This document shows, in pieces, positions 45,334-53,226 of a DNA stretch of 64,000 nt (its first letter is position 1; each line of letters starts with the position of its first letter). This DNA is from JBBSAT01 sp046351235. Its GTDB lineage: Bacteria > Myxococcota_A > Polyangia > Polyangiales > Sandaracinaceae. The translations under genes were made by a program, and so were the position numbers. The DNA is taken from contig JAXLYV010000007.1 in NCBI GenBank assembly GCA_046351235.1, positions 124,001 through 188,000 on the forward strand, given 5' to 3'. The notes below the pieces were generated by a model. The model ran no database searches. It saw nothing but the letters and a program-made list of their open reading frames with translations, and was not told where the DNA came from.

Positions 45334-45819
45334 ATGCGACGCTCTCCGATGCGCTCGGTTCGCTTCCTCGTCGCCTGGCTTCCGCTCGGCGGACTGGTCG
45401 CCGCGTGCTGCTACCTGCCCTCGCCCCCGAGCGGCAGCAGCGCTCCGACCTCCGAGGCCCCGACGCCGCCGCCCCCGACGCCGACGCTGGGGCACAGCTG
45501 TCGGCTCGCCATCGACGTCCACCTTCCGAGGACCAAGCCGACGGGTGAGCCGTGGGACGTGGGTGGCGGCGCGCCCGATCCGTTCGCGATCGTGCGCCAG
45601 GACGGGGTGGAGCTCGGCCGCACGGCGAGAGTGCAGGACTCGCGCAGCGCGCACTGGGAGCTCACGGTCGCCTGCGATCACACGCGCTCGCTGGAGATCG
45701 AGGTGCTCGACAAGGATGTGTCGCTCGACGACTCTGCCCTCGACATCGAGGTCCCTGCGGGGGCCGATTTCGGAGAAGCGCCATTCGGCGAGGGCACGGT
45801 GCAGGTCCAGCGCGGCTGA
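45334..45819 (+). CDS. C2-like domain lipoprotein, 161 aa
   Basis: Signal with lipobox GGLVAAC (Cys25) and a Pro/Ser/Thr linker to about 50. The remainder resembles a C2-type calcium or lipid-binding beta sandwich: RLAIDVHLPRTK, GGGAPDPFAIVRQDGVELG, WELTVACDHTRSLEIEVLDKD. The 'DPF-V ... T-V-D-S-x-W-E ... L-I-V-D-D' pattern is what I use; the classical five-Asp site is only partly kept. ATG at 45334. It is followed after 5 bp by the putative outer-membrane protein gene, so the two are likely one transcript. Confidence 0.6.
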   Translation: MRRSPMRSVRFLVAWLPLGGLVAACCYLPSPPSGSSAPTSEAPTPPPPTPTLGHSCRLAIDVHLPRTKPTGEPWDVGGGAPDPFAIVRQDGVELGRTARVQDSRSAHWELTVACDHTRSLEIEVLDKDVSLDDSALDIEVPAGADFGEAPFGEGTVQVQRG

Positions 45820-45824
45820 CGGGC

Positions 45825-46862
45825 GTGAGGGGGTGGGCCTCGCTCTTCGTCGTCTTCCTCGTGCTCGGCGCGACGCTGCCCGTGCGCGCGCAGGAGCCGG
45901 ATGCGGCCCTCGTCGTGCGCCTCGATCCACTGCTGGCGCCGCTCGGGGCGGCCATCACCACGCGGCTCGCGCGCCGGCTCGAGCGCGACGTCACGCTCGG
46001 GTCGCCGCTCACCGCCGAAGAGAGCGCCGGTCTTCCGGAGACCGTCCCCACGCTCGCGCCCGGGGTCGTCGGGCTCGCGCGATCCGACGCGCGCGTCCTC
46101 GCGTTCGGGACGGCGCCCTCGGGCGCGCGCCACCTGACCGCGGTGGGCTGGCCCGCCGACGAGAGCACCGTGGAGCGCATCGTGGTGATCGCGCTCGCGA
46201 GCCTCGTCGACGCGCTCGCCGCCGACGTCGCGCCGTCGCCGAGCCCTTCGAGCGAGCCCGAGGAGCAGGCCGTGGTCGAGGACGATCTCTCGCCGCTCGA
46301 CGCGAGCGCACTGACCGACCTCGCCGATCCCGTGCGCCCCGTCGAGGGCCGGACGGGCTTCGTGCTCGAGGCGCGTTCGCGCCTTCTCTATGCGACCCAG
46401 CGCGACCAGGGCTTCGGCACCGCCGGGCTCGCGGCGGGGGCCTGCGTCGCCGCGTGGTGGTGCCTCGTCGCGGAGGCCGACGTGGAGCTCGCCGAAGAGC
46501 GGCGTGCGCTCACGGGGTCGAACGCGCTCCGCTACCTCCTCCTCACGACCGTCGGCGTCGGCGGGCGCTTCCTACCGCTCGAGGCCGGGCCCGTGTGGGG
46601 CGGGGTGGGGCTCGACGCGCTCGTGCGGGTGGGACGGTTGACGCTGGAGAGCCCGCTCGCCGAGGTGACGACCGTGTCGGGCGGCATGCGGATGGAGATC
46701 GAGGCCGGCGTCCACCTCGCGGACGTGCTCTCGATCGTGCTCGAGGTCGGGGCGGACATCTTCTTCAATGCCGTGCGTTTTCAACGCGGTGGCGCCTTCG
46801 TTCTGACCGAGGACGTGGCCACGCTCTGGGCGGGCCTCGGCCTGCGCCTGGGGCCCCTGTGA
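45825..46862 (+). CDS. Putative envelope/outer-membrane protein, 345 aa
   Basis: Signal peptide 1-22 (LFVVFLVLGATLPVRAQ). Residues about 25-140 look like a small periplasmic domain (ALVVRLDPLLAPLGAAITTR, ERIVVIALASLVDALA). After an acidic linker, about 165-345 consists of alternating amphipathic strands (RTGFVLEARSRLLYATQ, GVGLDALVRVGRLTL), ending in LWAGLGLRLGPL, consistent with a small barrel. GTG start at 45825, five bases after the upstream stop. Its TGA overlaps a GTG (46859), an alternative start for the sigma factor gene. Family not recognised. Confidence 0.6.
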   Translation: MRGWASLFVVFLVLGATLPVRAQEPDAALVVRLDPLLAPLGAAITTRLARRLERDVTLGSPLTAEESAGLPETVPTLAPGVVGLARSDARVLAFGTAPSGARHLTAVGWPADESTVERIVVIALASLVDALAADVAPSPSPSSEPEEQAVVEDDLSPLDASALTDLADPVRPVEGRTGFVLEARSRLLYATQRDQGFGTAGLAAGACVAAWWCLVAEADVELAEERRALTGSNALRYLLLTTVGVGGRFLPLEAGPVWGGVGLDALVRVGRLTLESPLAEVTTVSGGMRMEIEAGVHLADVLSIVLEVGADIFFNAVRFQRGGAFVLTEDVATLWAGLGLRLGPL

Positions 46863-46872
46863 GCCGTTCGCG

Positions 46873-46917
46873 CTTTTTCGCCGGCCGATTGGAAATCGCG
46901 CCCGGTCGCGACGACGA
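46873..46917 (+). promoter_or_regulatory. ECF-type promoter element, copy 1 (upstream of the sigma gene)
   Basis: Reads CTTTTTCG, 8 nt, TTGGAAA, 1 nt, CGCGC, 7 nt, CGACGACGA. The element at 48581-48625 has all four words with the same spacing. TTGGAAA would be the -35 and CGACGA (46912) the -10, with 16 nt between them, the usual ECF geometry. It overlaps the codons between 46862 and the ATG at 46925. Confidence 0.6.
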
Positions 46918-46924
46918 TGAGGCA

Positions 46925-47521
46925 ATGCCGGCGGTCTCCGTGCTCGCGATCCCCGAGCCCTCGCACGAGGACGAGCCCGCGCTCCTGCGCGCGGCGGGGG
47001 CCGGCGACGCGTCGGCCGCGCAGGCGATCTTCCGCGCCCACGGTGCGCGCATCCATCGCACGGCCTCCCGGATCCTGGGCGCCGCCGACGGCGACGTGGA
47101 CGACGTCGTCCAGCAGACGTTCCTCGCCGCCTTCGAAGGAGCGCACGGCTTCGATGGGCGCTCGAGCGTGGCCACTTGGCTCGTCGGGATCGCCACGCGG
47201 CGTGCGCTCGACCTCGCGCGGAGCCGGGCGCGGCGTGCGCGCTGGGGGAACGTGACGGCGCTCTTCGGCTTTCCCGGTACGGCGGCGGCGCCGACGCCGG
47301 ACGGCGCGATGGAGCAGCGCTCGCTCGTCGAGCGCGCCCTCGCGGAGCTGACACCAGATCAGCGCGTCGTGTTCGTGCTCTCGGCGGTCGAGGGCCACAC
47401 GCTGCAGGAGGTCGCCGACATGACGGCGACCGGAGTGTCCACGCTGCACGCGCGCCTCACGGCCGCGCGCAAGCGGCTCGATGCGTTCCTCGCGAGCGCC
47501 GGAGAGGAGAAGTCGCCATGA
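46925..47521 (+). CDS. ECF-type RNA polymerase sigma factor, 198 aa
   Basis: Sigma region 2 is in PALLRAAGAGDASAAQAIFR and DVDDVVQQTFLAAFEGAHGF, followed by SSVATWLVGIATRRALDLAR. After a variable linker, region 4 begins ALAELTPDQRVVFVLSAVEG and has an HTH in TLQEVADMTATGVSTLHARL. There is no region 3, as expected for the ECF group. ATG at 46925 is preferred over GTG 46859 because the promoter-like element lies between them. Its stop overlaps the ATG of the FecR-like gene (ATGA), the classic sigma/anti-sigma pair. Probably controls envelope genes such as the lipoprotein at 48644. Confidence 0.92.
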   Translation: MPAVSVLAIPEPSHEDEPALLRAAGAGDASAAQAIFRAHGARIHRTASRILGAADGDVDDVVQQTFLAAFEGAHGFDGRSSVATWLVGIATRRALDLARSRARRARWGNVTALFGFPGTAAAPTPDGAMEQRSLVERALAELTPDQRVVFVLSAVEGHTLQEVADMTATGVSTLHARLTAARKRLDAFLASAGEEKSP

Positions 47522-48579
47522 CGGAGAAGCCTCGGAATGCGGAGGCGCTCGCAGCGCTCCTGCGCGGGCAAGACACCGCGTCGGCGGACGATCTCGCGCG
47601 GCTCGAGCGCGGAGTCGTGGCGCAGGTGCGTGCCGGCCGCGCGCCGGCGGGGAGCACGGGCAGGCCTTGGATCGGGATCGGCGTGGGCCTCGCCGCCGCC
47701 GCGGCGCTCGCGCTCTGGATGACGCGCGCGGAGGAACCTCCGCCGGTGGCGCGGCACGACGCGACGCCGGCGCCCGTCTCCGAGGTCCCCGCGCTCGCCT
47801 CGCTCCACACGGGGAGCGAGCTCGCGAGCGGCGAGGCGATGCTCGGCCACGCGCAGCTCGGGGTGATCGAGGGCTCGCTCGTCCACGTCGACGACGACGC
47901 GATCTCGCACGCGGCCGTCACGCTCGCGCGCGGCGAGGTCCACGTCGCGTTCCATCCTGTGCATCGTGGCGAGGAGCACCTCGCCATCGTCACCGACGTG
48001 GCACGAATCGAGGTCGTCGGCACCGAGTTCGTGGTCACGCGCGGCGAGACGAGCACGCGTGTCGTCGTCACCGAGGGCGTGGTCCGCGTGACCGAGCTCC
48101 GCACGGGTGAAGCGCACGACGTGCGCCCGGGCGAGTCGATCGAGGTACCCTTCGGCGTGGCGCCGGACGCGACGGCTCCTGCGCGCACCGAAGCGCCCGC
48201 GCCGAGCGAGCACCGCCCGAGCGTTCCTTCGCTGGCCGTCGCGCGTGCGGCCGCCGAAGCAGGCGATACATCGCTGCTCGAGGACGTGGCCGCGCACGGC
48301 AGCCGCTCCGATCGAATCGCCGCCCTCGAGGATCTCGAGGAGGGCTACGGCACGCACGATCCGGAAGGCCGTCGTCGCGCGCTGGAGGCGCTGATGGCGC
48401 TCGACCCGCACGGTGAGCACGGCCTCACGGCGCTGTACCTGCACGCGCGCAGTTTCGCGGGCGAGGGCGAGGCCAGCGAGCTCGCGCGCTACCTCGCCGA
48501 GCTGCCCGAGGGCTCGTTCGCCGCGCAGGCGCGCCAGCGCGCGTGTGCCCTCGACGAGAGTCGGTGCGCGGTGCCGTGA
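47518..48579 (+). CDS. FecR-domain anti-sigma-type membrane protein, 353 aa
   Basis: Cytoplasmic N-terminus of about 45 residues (LAALLRGQDTASADDLARLE) and one membrane helix about 50-66 (IGIGVGLAAAAALALWM). The periplasmic FecR domain is about 90-215, with HTGSELASGEAMLG, LARGEVHVAFHPV, VGTEFVVTRGETSTRVVVTEG and LRTGEAHDVRPGESIEV. A helical, TPR-like tail (about 240-353) follows. It should hold the ECF factor inactive until a periplasmic signal arrives. Overlaps the sigma gene by 4 bp; the second ECF-type promoter element starts just past its stop. Confidence 0.87.
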   Translation: MTEKPRNAEALAALLRGQDTASADDLARLERGVVAQVRAGRAPAGSTGRPWIGIGVGLAAAAALALWMTRAEEPPPVARHDATPAPVSEVPALASLHTGSELASGEAMLGHAQLGVIEGSLVHVDDDAISHAAVTLARGEVHVAFHPVHRGEEHLAIVTDVARIEVVGTEFVVTRGETSTRVVVTEGVVRVTELRTGEAHDVRPGESIEVPFGVAPDATAPARTEAPAPSEHRPSVPSLAVARAAAEAGDTSLLEDVAAHGSRSDRIAALEDLEEGYGTHDPEGRRRALEALMALDPHGEHGLTALYLHARSFAGEGEASELARYLAELPEGSFAAQARQRACALDESRCAVP

Positions 48580-48580
48580 T

Positions 48581-48625
48581 CTTTTTCGAGCGCGCGTTGG
48601 AAACCGCGCGCGCTCCCGACGACGA
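48581..48625 (+). promoter_or_regulatory. ECF-type promoter element, copy 2 (upstream of the vWA lipoprotein gene)
   Basis: Same arrangement as 46873-46917: CTTTTTCG at 48581-48588, TTGGAAA at 48597-48603, CGCGC at 48605-48609, CGACGACGA at 48617-48625. It starts one base after the FecR-like gene's stop region and ends 18 nt before the ATG at 48644. Confidence 0.6.
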
Positions 48626-48643
48626 GAAGGTGAGGAGGCTCGG

Positions 48644-50176
48644 ATGCTCAAGAAGGTCACTCGCAGAACGCTCGGTACGGTCGGTCTCTTGCTCGCGCTG
48701 GCGATGCCCGCGGCGGGCTGCGTCGAGACGCACGTGCTCCCGTCGGAGCGCCCCATGGTCGGCGCGTCGACGTCGGCGCTCGTGGGCCCCGCGGGCGCGG
48801 ATCTCGCCATCGCCGACCTGCACGTCATCATCCCGGCGGGCGCCATCACGACCGAGACGATGGTCACGGTGCACGTCGACGACGCGACCCACGTCCCGTT
48901 CACCGCGTACTCGCCCATCCTGCGCTTCGAGCCGGCTGGGCTCGTGCTCGCCCACGAGGCCGAGCTGCGCGTGCCCTTCGACGGCGACGCGGCGCGCGCG
49001 ACGGCGTACGTGGCCGGCGCCAACGGCGCCTACTCGCCGCGCCCGACGCAGGTCTTCGACGACGTCGCGGTCGTGCGCATGGCGACTCTGGCCTCGACGT
49101 TCGTCGGCACGGCCTGCGAGGGCGCGAGCTGCGGCTGCGAGCCGGCCGGCATGCTCGACCTCCTCGTCGTCGTCGACAACTCGAATTCGATGGCGGAGGA
49201 GCAGGCCCTGCTCCAGTCGCAGTTCGGCCCGCTGTTCCAGCGCCTCGCGAGCGGCGACCTCGATGGTGACGGCATCCAGGACGTCGCGGCCTTCGACGAC
49301 ATCCGCGTCGGCATCACCACGACGGATCTCGGCGTCGGAACGGTCTCCGGGATCAGCACGTGCGACCCCGGCCTCGGTGACGATGGCCTGCTCCGGAGCG
49401 CGCCCGGCCCCGCTGCCGACCCGTTGCTCTGCATGACGCCCTCGTACGCGCCCCCGTACGCGACGTACTCGTCGTCCGATCCCGCGGGCACGAGCGGCTT
49501 CGTCGCGCAGATCACCTGCGAAGCGGCGCTGGGCCAGGACGGGTGTGGCTTCGAGCAGCAGCTCGGTGCGGCGCTCGTCGCGCTCTCGCCCAATGCGCCG
49601 ACGTCGTACACGGCGCCTGGCTGGACGGTGCCGATGTTCGAGGCCGGGCGCGCCGGTCAGGGCGACATGGGCAACAGTGGCTTCCTGCGCGACGGCTCCA
49701 TCCTCGCGGTGCTCTACGTGACCGACGAGGACGATTGCACGACGACGGACAGCAGCATCTTCAGCCTCGACGACCCGAACGATCTCAACCTCCGGTGCAC
49801 CATCTACTCCGACCAGCTGATGACGATCTCGTCGATGGTCGACGGCCTGGTGGGCCTGCGCCCGCGGCCCGAGGACGTGCTGGTCGGCGCGATCACCGGC
49901 GTCCCGACCGGCACGGATGCGACGGACCTCGCGGCGGTGCTCGCCGATCCGTCGATGACGCCGACCGTCGATCCGGCGAACCCCACGCGGCTGCTCACGG
50001 TCTGCAACAGCACCAACGGCCTCGCCTTCCCGGCGCAGCGCATCGTGCAGTCGCTCCAGGGCGCGCAGCAGGCCGGTGCACGCGTGGTGCTCCAGTCCAT
50101 CTGCGAGCCGAGCTTCGACTCGTTCACCTCGGATCTCGCGCACCAGCTCGCGGCCCGCGCCGGCGGCGAGTGCTGA
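48644..50176 (+). CDS. Lipoprotein with ZU5-like and von Willebrand A-like domains, 510 aa
   Basis: Lipobox AMPAAGC (Cys27). Residues about 45-150 resemble a ZU5-type module (LHVIIPAGAITTETMVTVHV, ILRFEPAGLVLAHEAELRVP). A vWA-like domain starts near 175 with the MIDAS loop LVVVDNSNSMAEEQ (DxSxS). It continues through DIRVGITTTDLGVG, GSILAVLYVTDEDDCTT and RIVQSLQGAQQAGARVVLQS. Extra Cys residues suggest disulphides. Metal-dependent adhesion on the cell surface is inferred. GAGGAGG six bases before the ATG supports the start. It has its own ECF-type promoter, so it is the best candidate target of the adjacent sigma factor. Confidence 0.8.
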   Translation: MLKKVTRRTLGTVGLLLALAMPAAGCVETHVLPSERPMVGASTSALVGPAGADLAIADLHVIIPAGAITTETMVTVHVDDATHVPFTAYSPILRFEPAGLVLAHEAELRVPFDGDAARATAYVAGANGAYSPRPTQVFDDVAVVRMATLASTFVGTACEGASCGCEPAGMLDLLVVVDNSNSMAEEQALLQSQFGPLFQRLASGDLDGDGIQDVAAFDDIRVGITTTDLGVGTVSGISTCDPGLGDDGLLRSAPGPAADPLLCMTPSYAPPYATYSSSDPAGTSGFVAQITCEAALGQDGCGFEQQLGAALVALSPNAPTSYTAPGWTVPMFEAGRAGQGDMGNSGFLRDGSILAVLYVTDEDDCTTTDSSIFSLDDPNDLNLRCTIYSDQLMTISSMVDGLVGLRPRPEDVLVGAITGVPTGTDATDLAAVLADPSMTPTVDPANPTRLLTVCNSTNGLAFPAQRIVQSLQGAQQAGARVVLQSICEPSFDSFTSDLAHQLAARAGGEC

Positions 50177-50207
50177 CGCCCACGCTCTGACCTCGTCACG
50201 CACGGAT

Positions 50208-50229
50208 GCCCGCCTCGAAAGAGGCGGGC
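50208..50229 (+). terminator. Hairpin with GAAA tetraloop, putative terminator
   Basis: GCCCGCCTC and its exact reverse complement flank a GAAA tetraloop, 30 nt after the stop of the vWA lipoprotein gene. A short T-containing stretch (TTCGCGTCTTT) follows. Confidence 0.6.
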
Positions 50230-50287
50230 GTTCGCGTCTTTGGCGGCGCGGTGAAGAACCGAGCGTGGCGCACGTCGAAGTCGGGCG

Positions 50288-51541
50288 ATGCGCTTCCTTC
50301 CTCGTGCGGCGCTCGCGGGCGCCTTCTTCGCTTCTTCTCTCTCGTTCTGGGGCGTGGCCTCCGCGCAGGACGAGCCCACGCGCGAGGCCGATCGCGCGCT
50401 CGCGACGTTCACGCCCGCCGAGATCGCGCTGCTCCAGCCGCTGCTCGACACCGGCGTCGTCTCGCTCGTGGAGTTCGCCTACGGCGACCAGATCCCCGCG
50501 ATCGTGATCGCCTGCGAGATCGAGGCGCCCGCCGACGTCGTGGCCGCCGTGATCGGCGAGCCCGCGCACTATCCCGAGTTCATGCCGGCGCTCGACTCGG
50601 TCGAGGTGACGAGCGCCGAGGGAGACTCGCAGAGCTACGACTGGTCCTGGCACACGTCGATCTTCACGCTGCACGGCCAGAACACGATGGTGCGCTACGC
50701 GCCGCCCGCCGATCAGCCCGCGCGCGGCTATCGCTTCGTCGTGCGATCCGAGGGCGGCGATCTCGGCACCGGCCGCACCGTGTGGCGCGTGATCCCGCAG
50801 GGCGCGAGCCGCTCGCTCGTGATGACGAGCTCGCGCATGGATCTGCGCGACGCGAACTACATCGCGCGCCAGCTCGCGGCGGCCAGCTCGACGATGAACC
50901 GGTCGATCCACGTCGCGCTCGCGTTCTCGATGATGCTGCGCACGCGCACCGAGGCCGAGCACCGCGCGAGCTTCCATCGCGATCGCGTCGTCCTGCCCGA
51001 GGGCGACCCCGTCGAGCCGACGTTCGATCCCACGACCTACGAGAACCTGCTGCTGCGCGGCGATCTCATGTGGGTCGAGACGAGCGATGGCAGCGACCAG
51101 GGCCGCGTGGTGGGCCTCGGGCGCATCCACACGGACGAGGCACGCACGCGCGCGGCGATCCTGGACCCCTACGGCTTCACGCAGGGCCTGCTCCAGGGCG
51201 CCCACGCCACGATGCTCCCGTCGGACGACGGCACGCGCTTCGAGTGGGGCATCGATCTGCCGCTCGTGGGCACGACCGGCGTCATGCACATGCGCGAGCA
51301 GCCCGACGGCATCCTCGCGCTCGATGCCGAGTCGGGCGCGCTGAACGGCGCCCGCTGGCGCTTCCGCACGCGCACGCGCGACTACGGCACGCTGCTCACC
51401 GCCTGGGGGCGCTTCGATCTGGGCGACGGCCTCTGGCTCGTGCGCGTCGTGCAGGACGCGGACCCCGCGTTCCGTCCCGGCCTGAGCTCGTCGGCCGAGC
51501 TTATGATGGTGCGCGGGCTGCGCACGCGGCTCTCGATGTAG
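50288..51541 (+). CDS. Secreted START/SRPBCC-like protein, 417 aa
   Basis: Signal peptide 1-26 (ALAGAFFASSLSFWGVASAQ). Two regions look like SRPBCC (polyketide-cyclase/START-type) lipid-binding folds. The first has IEAPADVVAAVIGEPAHYPEF, RYAPPADQPARGYRFVV and VWRVIPQGASRSLVM. The second follows a helical bridge and has GTRFEWGIDLPLVGTTGVMH and WRFRTRTRDYGTLLTAWGRF. SRPBCC proteins bind hydrophobic ligands and are usually cytoplasmic, so an exported tandem form is unusual; lipid carriage in the periplasm is a possibility. ATG at 50288. Next gene follows after 24 bp. Confidence 0.65.
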   Translation: MRFLPRAALAGAFFASSLSFWGVASAQDEPTREADRALATFTPAEIALLQPLLDTGVVSLVEFAYGDQIPAIVIACEIEAPADVVAAVIGEPAHYPEFMPALDSVEVTSAEGDSQSYDWSWHTSIFTLHGQNTMVRYAPPADQPARGYRFVVRSEGGDLGTGRTVWRVIPQGASRSLVMTSSRMDLRDANYIARQLAAASSTMNRSIHVALAFSMMLRTRTEAEHRASFHRDRVVLPEGDPVEPTFDPTTYENLLLRGDLMWVETSDGSDQGRVVGLGRIHTDEARTRAAILDPYGFTQGLLQGAHATMLPSDDGTRFEWGIDLPLVGTTGVMHMREQPDGILALDAESGALNGARWRFRTRTRDYGTLLTAWGRFDLGDGLWLVRVVQDADPAFRPGLSSSAELMMVRGLRTRLSM

Positions 51542-51553
51542 CGCGCGAGGCGC

Positions 51554-51559
51554 TACGCT
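51554..51559 (+). promoter_or_regulatory. Putative -10 hexamer TACGCT, leaderless-type
   Basis: TACGCT ends 6 nt before the GTG at 51566, supporting that GTG as the true start and a leaderless message. Confidence 0.45.
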
Positions 51560-51565
51560 CCGTCG

Positions 51566-52198
51566 GTGTCGCGCTCCCAGTTCCTCCCCGTGACGATCGT
51601 CCTCTTCGCGGCGATGACCGGCTCCGTGCGCGCGGACGCGATCCCGCCGCTCCCCGAGGAGTGCCCGCCCGGCACGCGCCCCGTCAGCGGCCACGCCGGC
51701 GCGTCTTGCACGCCCATCCTCTGCGGCGCCTCCACGCACGACGCGCCTCCCTGCGCGGCCGGATCGCAGTGCGTCGTCGGCCACGCGTGGTGGCCCGAGC
51801 ACGAGCAGATCGTCCCCGACCAGGCGCGCCCCGGCTATCCGACGGTCTCGGCGGCCGTCGCGGGATGTGGGTGCCCGCGCGGTCGGTGCGTGGAGGCCGA
51901 GATGTGCGTGCCCGACGCGGCGCCGCCCGGGCCGTGCCCGCCCGCGGAGGCCGGCGACGACGACGACCCCGGTCGTTCCTCTCGTGCCGGCTGCTCCTCG
52001 TGCGCCGTCGGGGGCGGAGCGAGCGCCCCGAGCGGCCTCCTGGTGGCGGTGCTCGCGTTCGGGATCGTTTGGTCGAAGTCTCGGGCCACGGCTCGCCGAT
52101 TCGTGTCATCCTCCGCCGGTGATCGGAGCGGCGCAGCTGCCGTGCGAGTCGTTCGTGCTCGCCATCGTGGCGGAAGACCTGGAGCCCGGAGAGGGTGA
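51566..52198 (+). CDS. Cys-rich secreted protein with MYXO-CTERM-like tail, up to 210 aa
   Basis: Signal peptide about 1-24 (FLPVTIVLFAAMTGSVRA). A Cys-rich domain (about 30-120) has ECPPGTRPVSGHAGASCTPI, APPCAAGSQCVVGHAWWPE and CGCPRGRCVEAEMC. An acidic linker is followed by GCSSCAVGGG, a hydrophobic helix (GLLVAVLAFGIVW) and a basic cluster KSRATARR, the order expected of the myxobacterial sorting tail that attaches proteins to the outer surface. The frame continues about 34 residues beyond the basic cluster and overlaps the next gene by 80 bp, which is unusual for this tail. GTG start with a hexamer 6 nt upstream. Confidence 0.6.
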   Translation: MSRSQFLPVTIVLFAAMTGSVRADAIPPLPEECPPGTRPVSGHAGASCTPILCGASTHDAPPCAAGSQCVVGHAWWPEHEQIVPDQARPGYPTVSAAVAGCGCPRGRCVEAEMCVPDAAPPGPCPPAEAGDDDDPGRSSRAGCSSCAVGGGASAPSGLLVAVLAFGIVWSKSRATARRFVSSSAGDRSGAAAVRVVRARHRGGRPGARRG

Positions 52199-52532
52199 TC
52201 CCGTGTTCGTCTCCCAGCTCTTGCTGGTGAGCGAGGGGTTCGTCGTGCGCGCGCGCTCGCGCGTGACCCGGCGCGAGGCGAACGAGCTCGGGCGGGACGT
52301 GGCGGCCCTCGTCGCCGGCAAGACCAAGGAGCTCTCGTTCCAGACCGAGAGCGGACACCTCTATCTCTCGCTCACGCCGGCGAAAGCCTCGCGCAGCGGG
52401 GCGCTGCTCCACATCACCGGCCACGTCGTTCAGGCAGGGACCGGCGTGCTCTCGGCCTTCGAGTCGCGTACGGATCGCAGCATGCTCCAGTCGTTCGGCG
52501 ACGATCTGCGCGTGTTCCCCTACGCGGGTTGA
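52119..52532 (+). CDS. Hypothetical protein, 137 aa
   Basis: Not recognised. Beta-rich single domain: CESFVLAIVAEDLEPGEGDP, VSQLLLVSEGFVVRARSRVT, a helix RREANELGRDVAALVAGK, then ELSFQTESGHLYLSLTPAKA and LLHITGHVVQAGTGVLSAF. The shape resembles small WapI-immunity-type proteins, but this is a weak impression. The GTG at 52119 overlaps the preceding gene by 80 bp; a GTG at 52203 would avoid the overlap and give about 110 aa. The stop is 7 bp before the DedA gene. Confidence 0.55.
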   Translation: MIGAAQLPCESFVLAIVAEDLEPGEGDPVFVSQLLLVSEGFVVRARSRVTRREANELGRDVAALVAGKTKELSFQTESGHLYLSLTPAKASRSGALLHITGHVVQAGTGVLSAFESRTDRSMLQSFGDDLRVFPYAG

Positions 52533-52539
52533 GGGCCTC

Positions 52540-53193
52540 GTGGATCAGGCCGTCAATTTCTTCGTCGAGCAGGGGAGCTACGGCCTCATGTTCGCGGCGC
52601 TGGTGGCCGCCGGCATGGGCATCCCGTTGCCGGAGGACATCGTCTTCATCTCGGGCGCGATCCTCGCGCAGCGCGGCATCACCGATCTGCGGCTGACCTG
52701 CGTCGTGCTCGCGGTCGGGGTGTTCGTCGGCGACACGGTGCTCTATTTCCTCGCGCGCCGCATCGGGCCAGCGATCTACGAGCGCAAGTTCATCAAGCGC
52801 GTGATGCCACCCGAGCGCCGCGCCTGGTTCGAAGAGAAGATCCACAAGCACGGCAGCATCGTGGTGTTCCTCGCGCGGCACGTCGCCGGCCTGCGCGGCG
52901 CCATCTTCGCGATCTCCGCGATCCACGGGATCTCGTACCCGCGCTTCATCATCGCCGACATGCTGGCGCTCGCGGTGTCGATGCCGCTCTTCATGCTCCT
53001 CGGCTGGTACTTCTCCGAGAGCATCGACGAGGCGCTGACGCGTGCGGCGACGGCGGAGCACTGGGTGATGTTCGCGATCGTGGGCGGCATCGCGCTCGTC
53101 GCGATCGTGCACGGCGTGCGGACGTGGATGAAGCGGCGCGAGGAGCAGCGCGCCGAGGCCGCCCCCGCCGGCAAGACCGACACGAGCGCTTGA
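52540..53193 (+). CDS. DedA/SNARE-associated (VTT) family membrane protein, 217 aa
   Basis: DedA-family proteins are membrane transporters thought to flip polyprenyl phosphate or phospholipid. Hydrophobic segments lie at about 12-40, 52-75, 105-125, 135-160 and 175-195. The family's re-entrant motifs are visible: AAGMGIPLPEDIVFISGA near 25 and FLARHVAGLRGAIFAISAIHGISYPRF near 110 (given as two signatures, the second with the R-x(3-4)-R arrangement). A basic-acidic tail follows (KRREEQRAEA). GTG start at 52540. It is followed by a HEAT gene and a methyltransferase gene, all closely packed. Confidence 0.88.
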   Translation: MDQAVNFFVEQGSYGLMFAALVAAGMGIPLPEDIVFISGAILAQRGITDLRLTCVVLAVGVFVGDTVLYFLARRIGPAIYERKFIKRVMPPERRAWFEEKIHKHGSIVVFLARHVAGLRGAIFAISAIHGISYPRFIIADMLALAVSMPLFMLLGWYFSESIDEALTRAATAEHWVMFAIVGGIALVAIVHGVRTWMKRREEQRAEAAPAGKTDTSA

Positions 53194-53226
53194 CCCGGGC
53201 GACGGGGCTGCGAGATCTGCCTCGCC

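Noticed and set aside
46859..46924. GTG at 46859 as the sigma factor start (overlapping the previous stop)
   Set aside because: The added 22 residues overlap the ECF-type promoter element, so ATG 46925 fits better.
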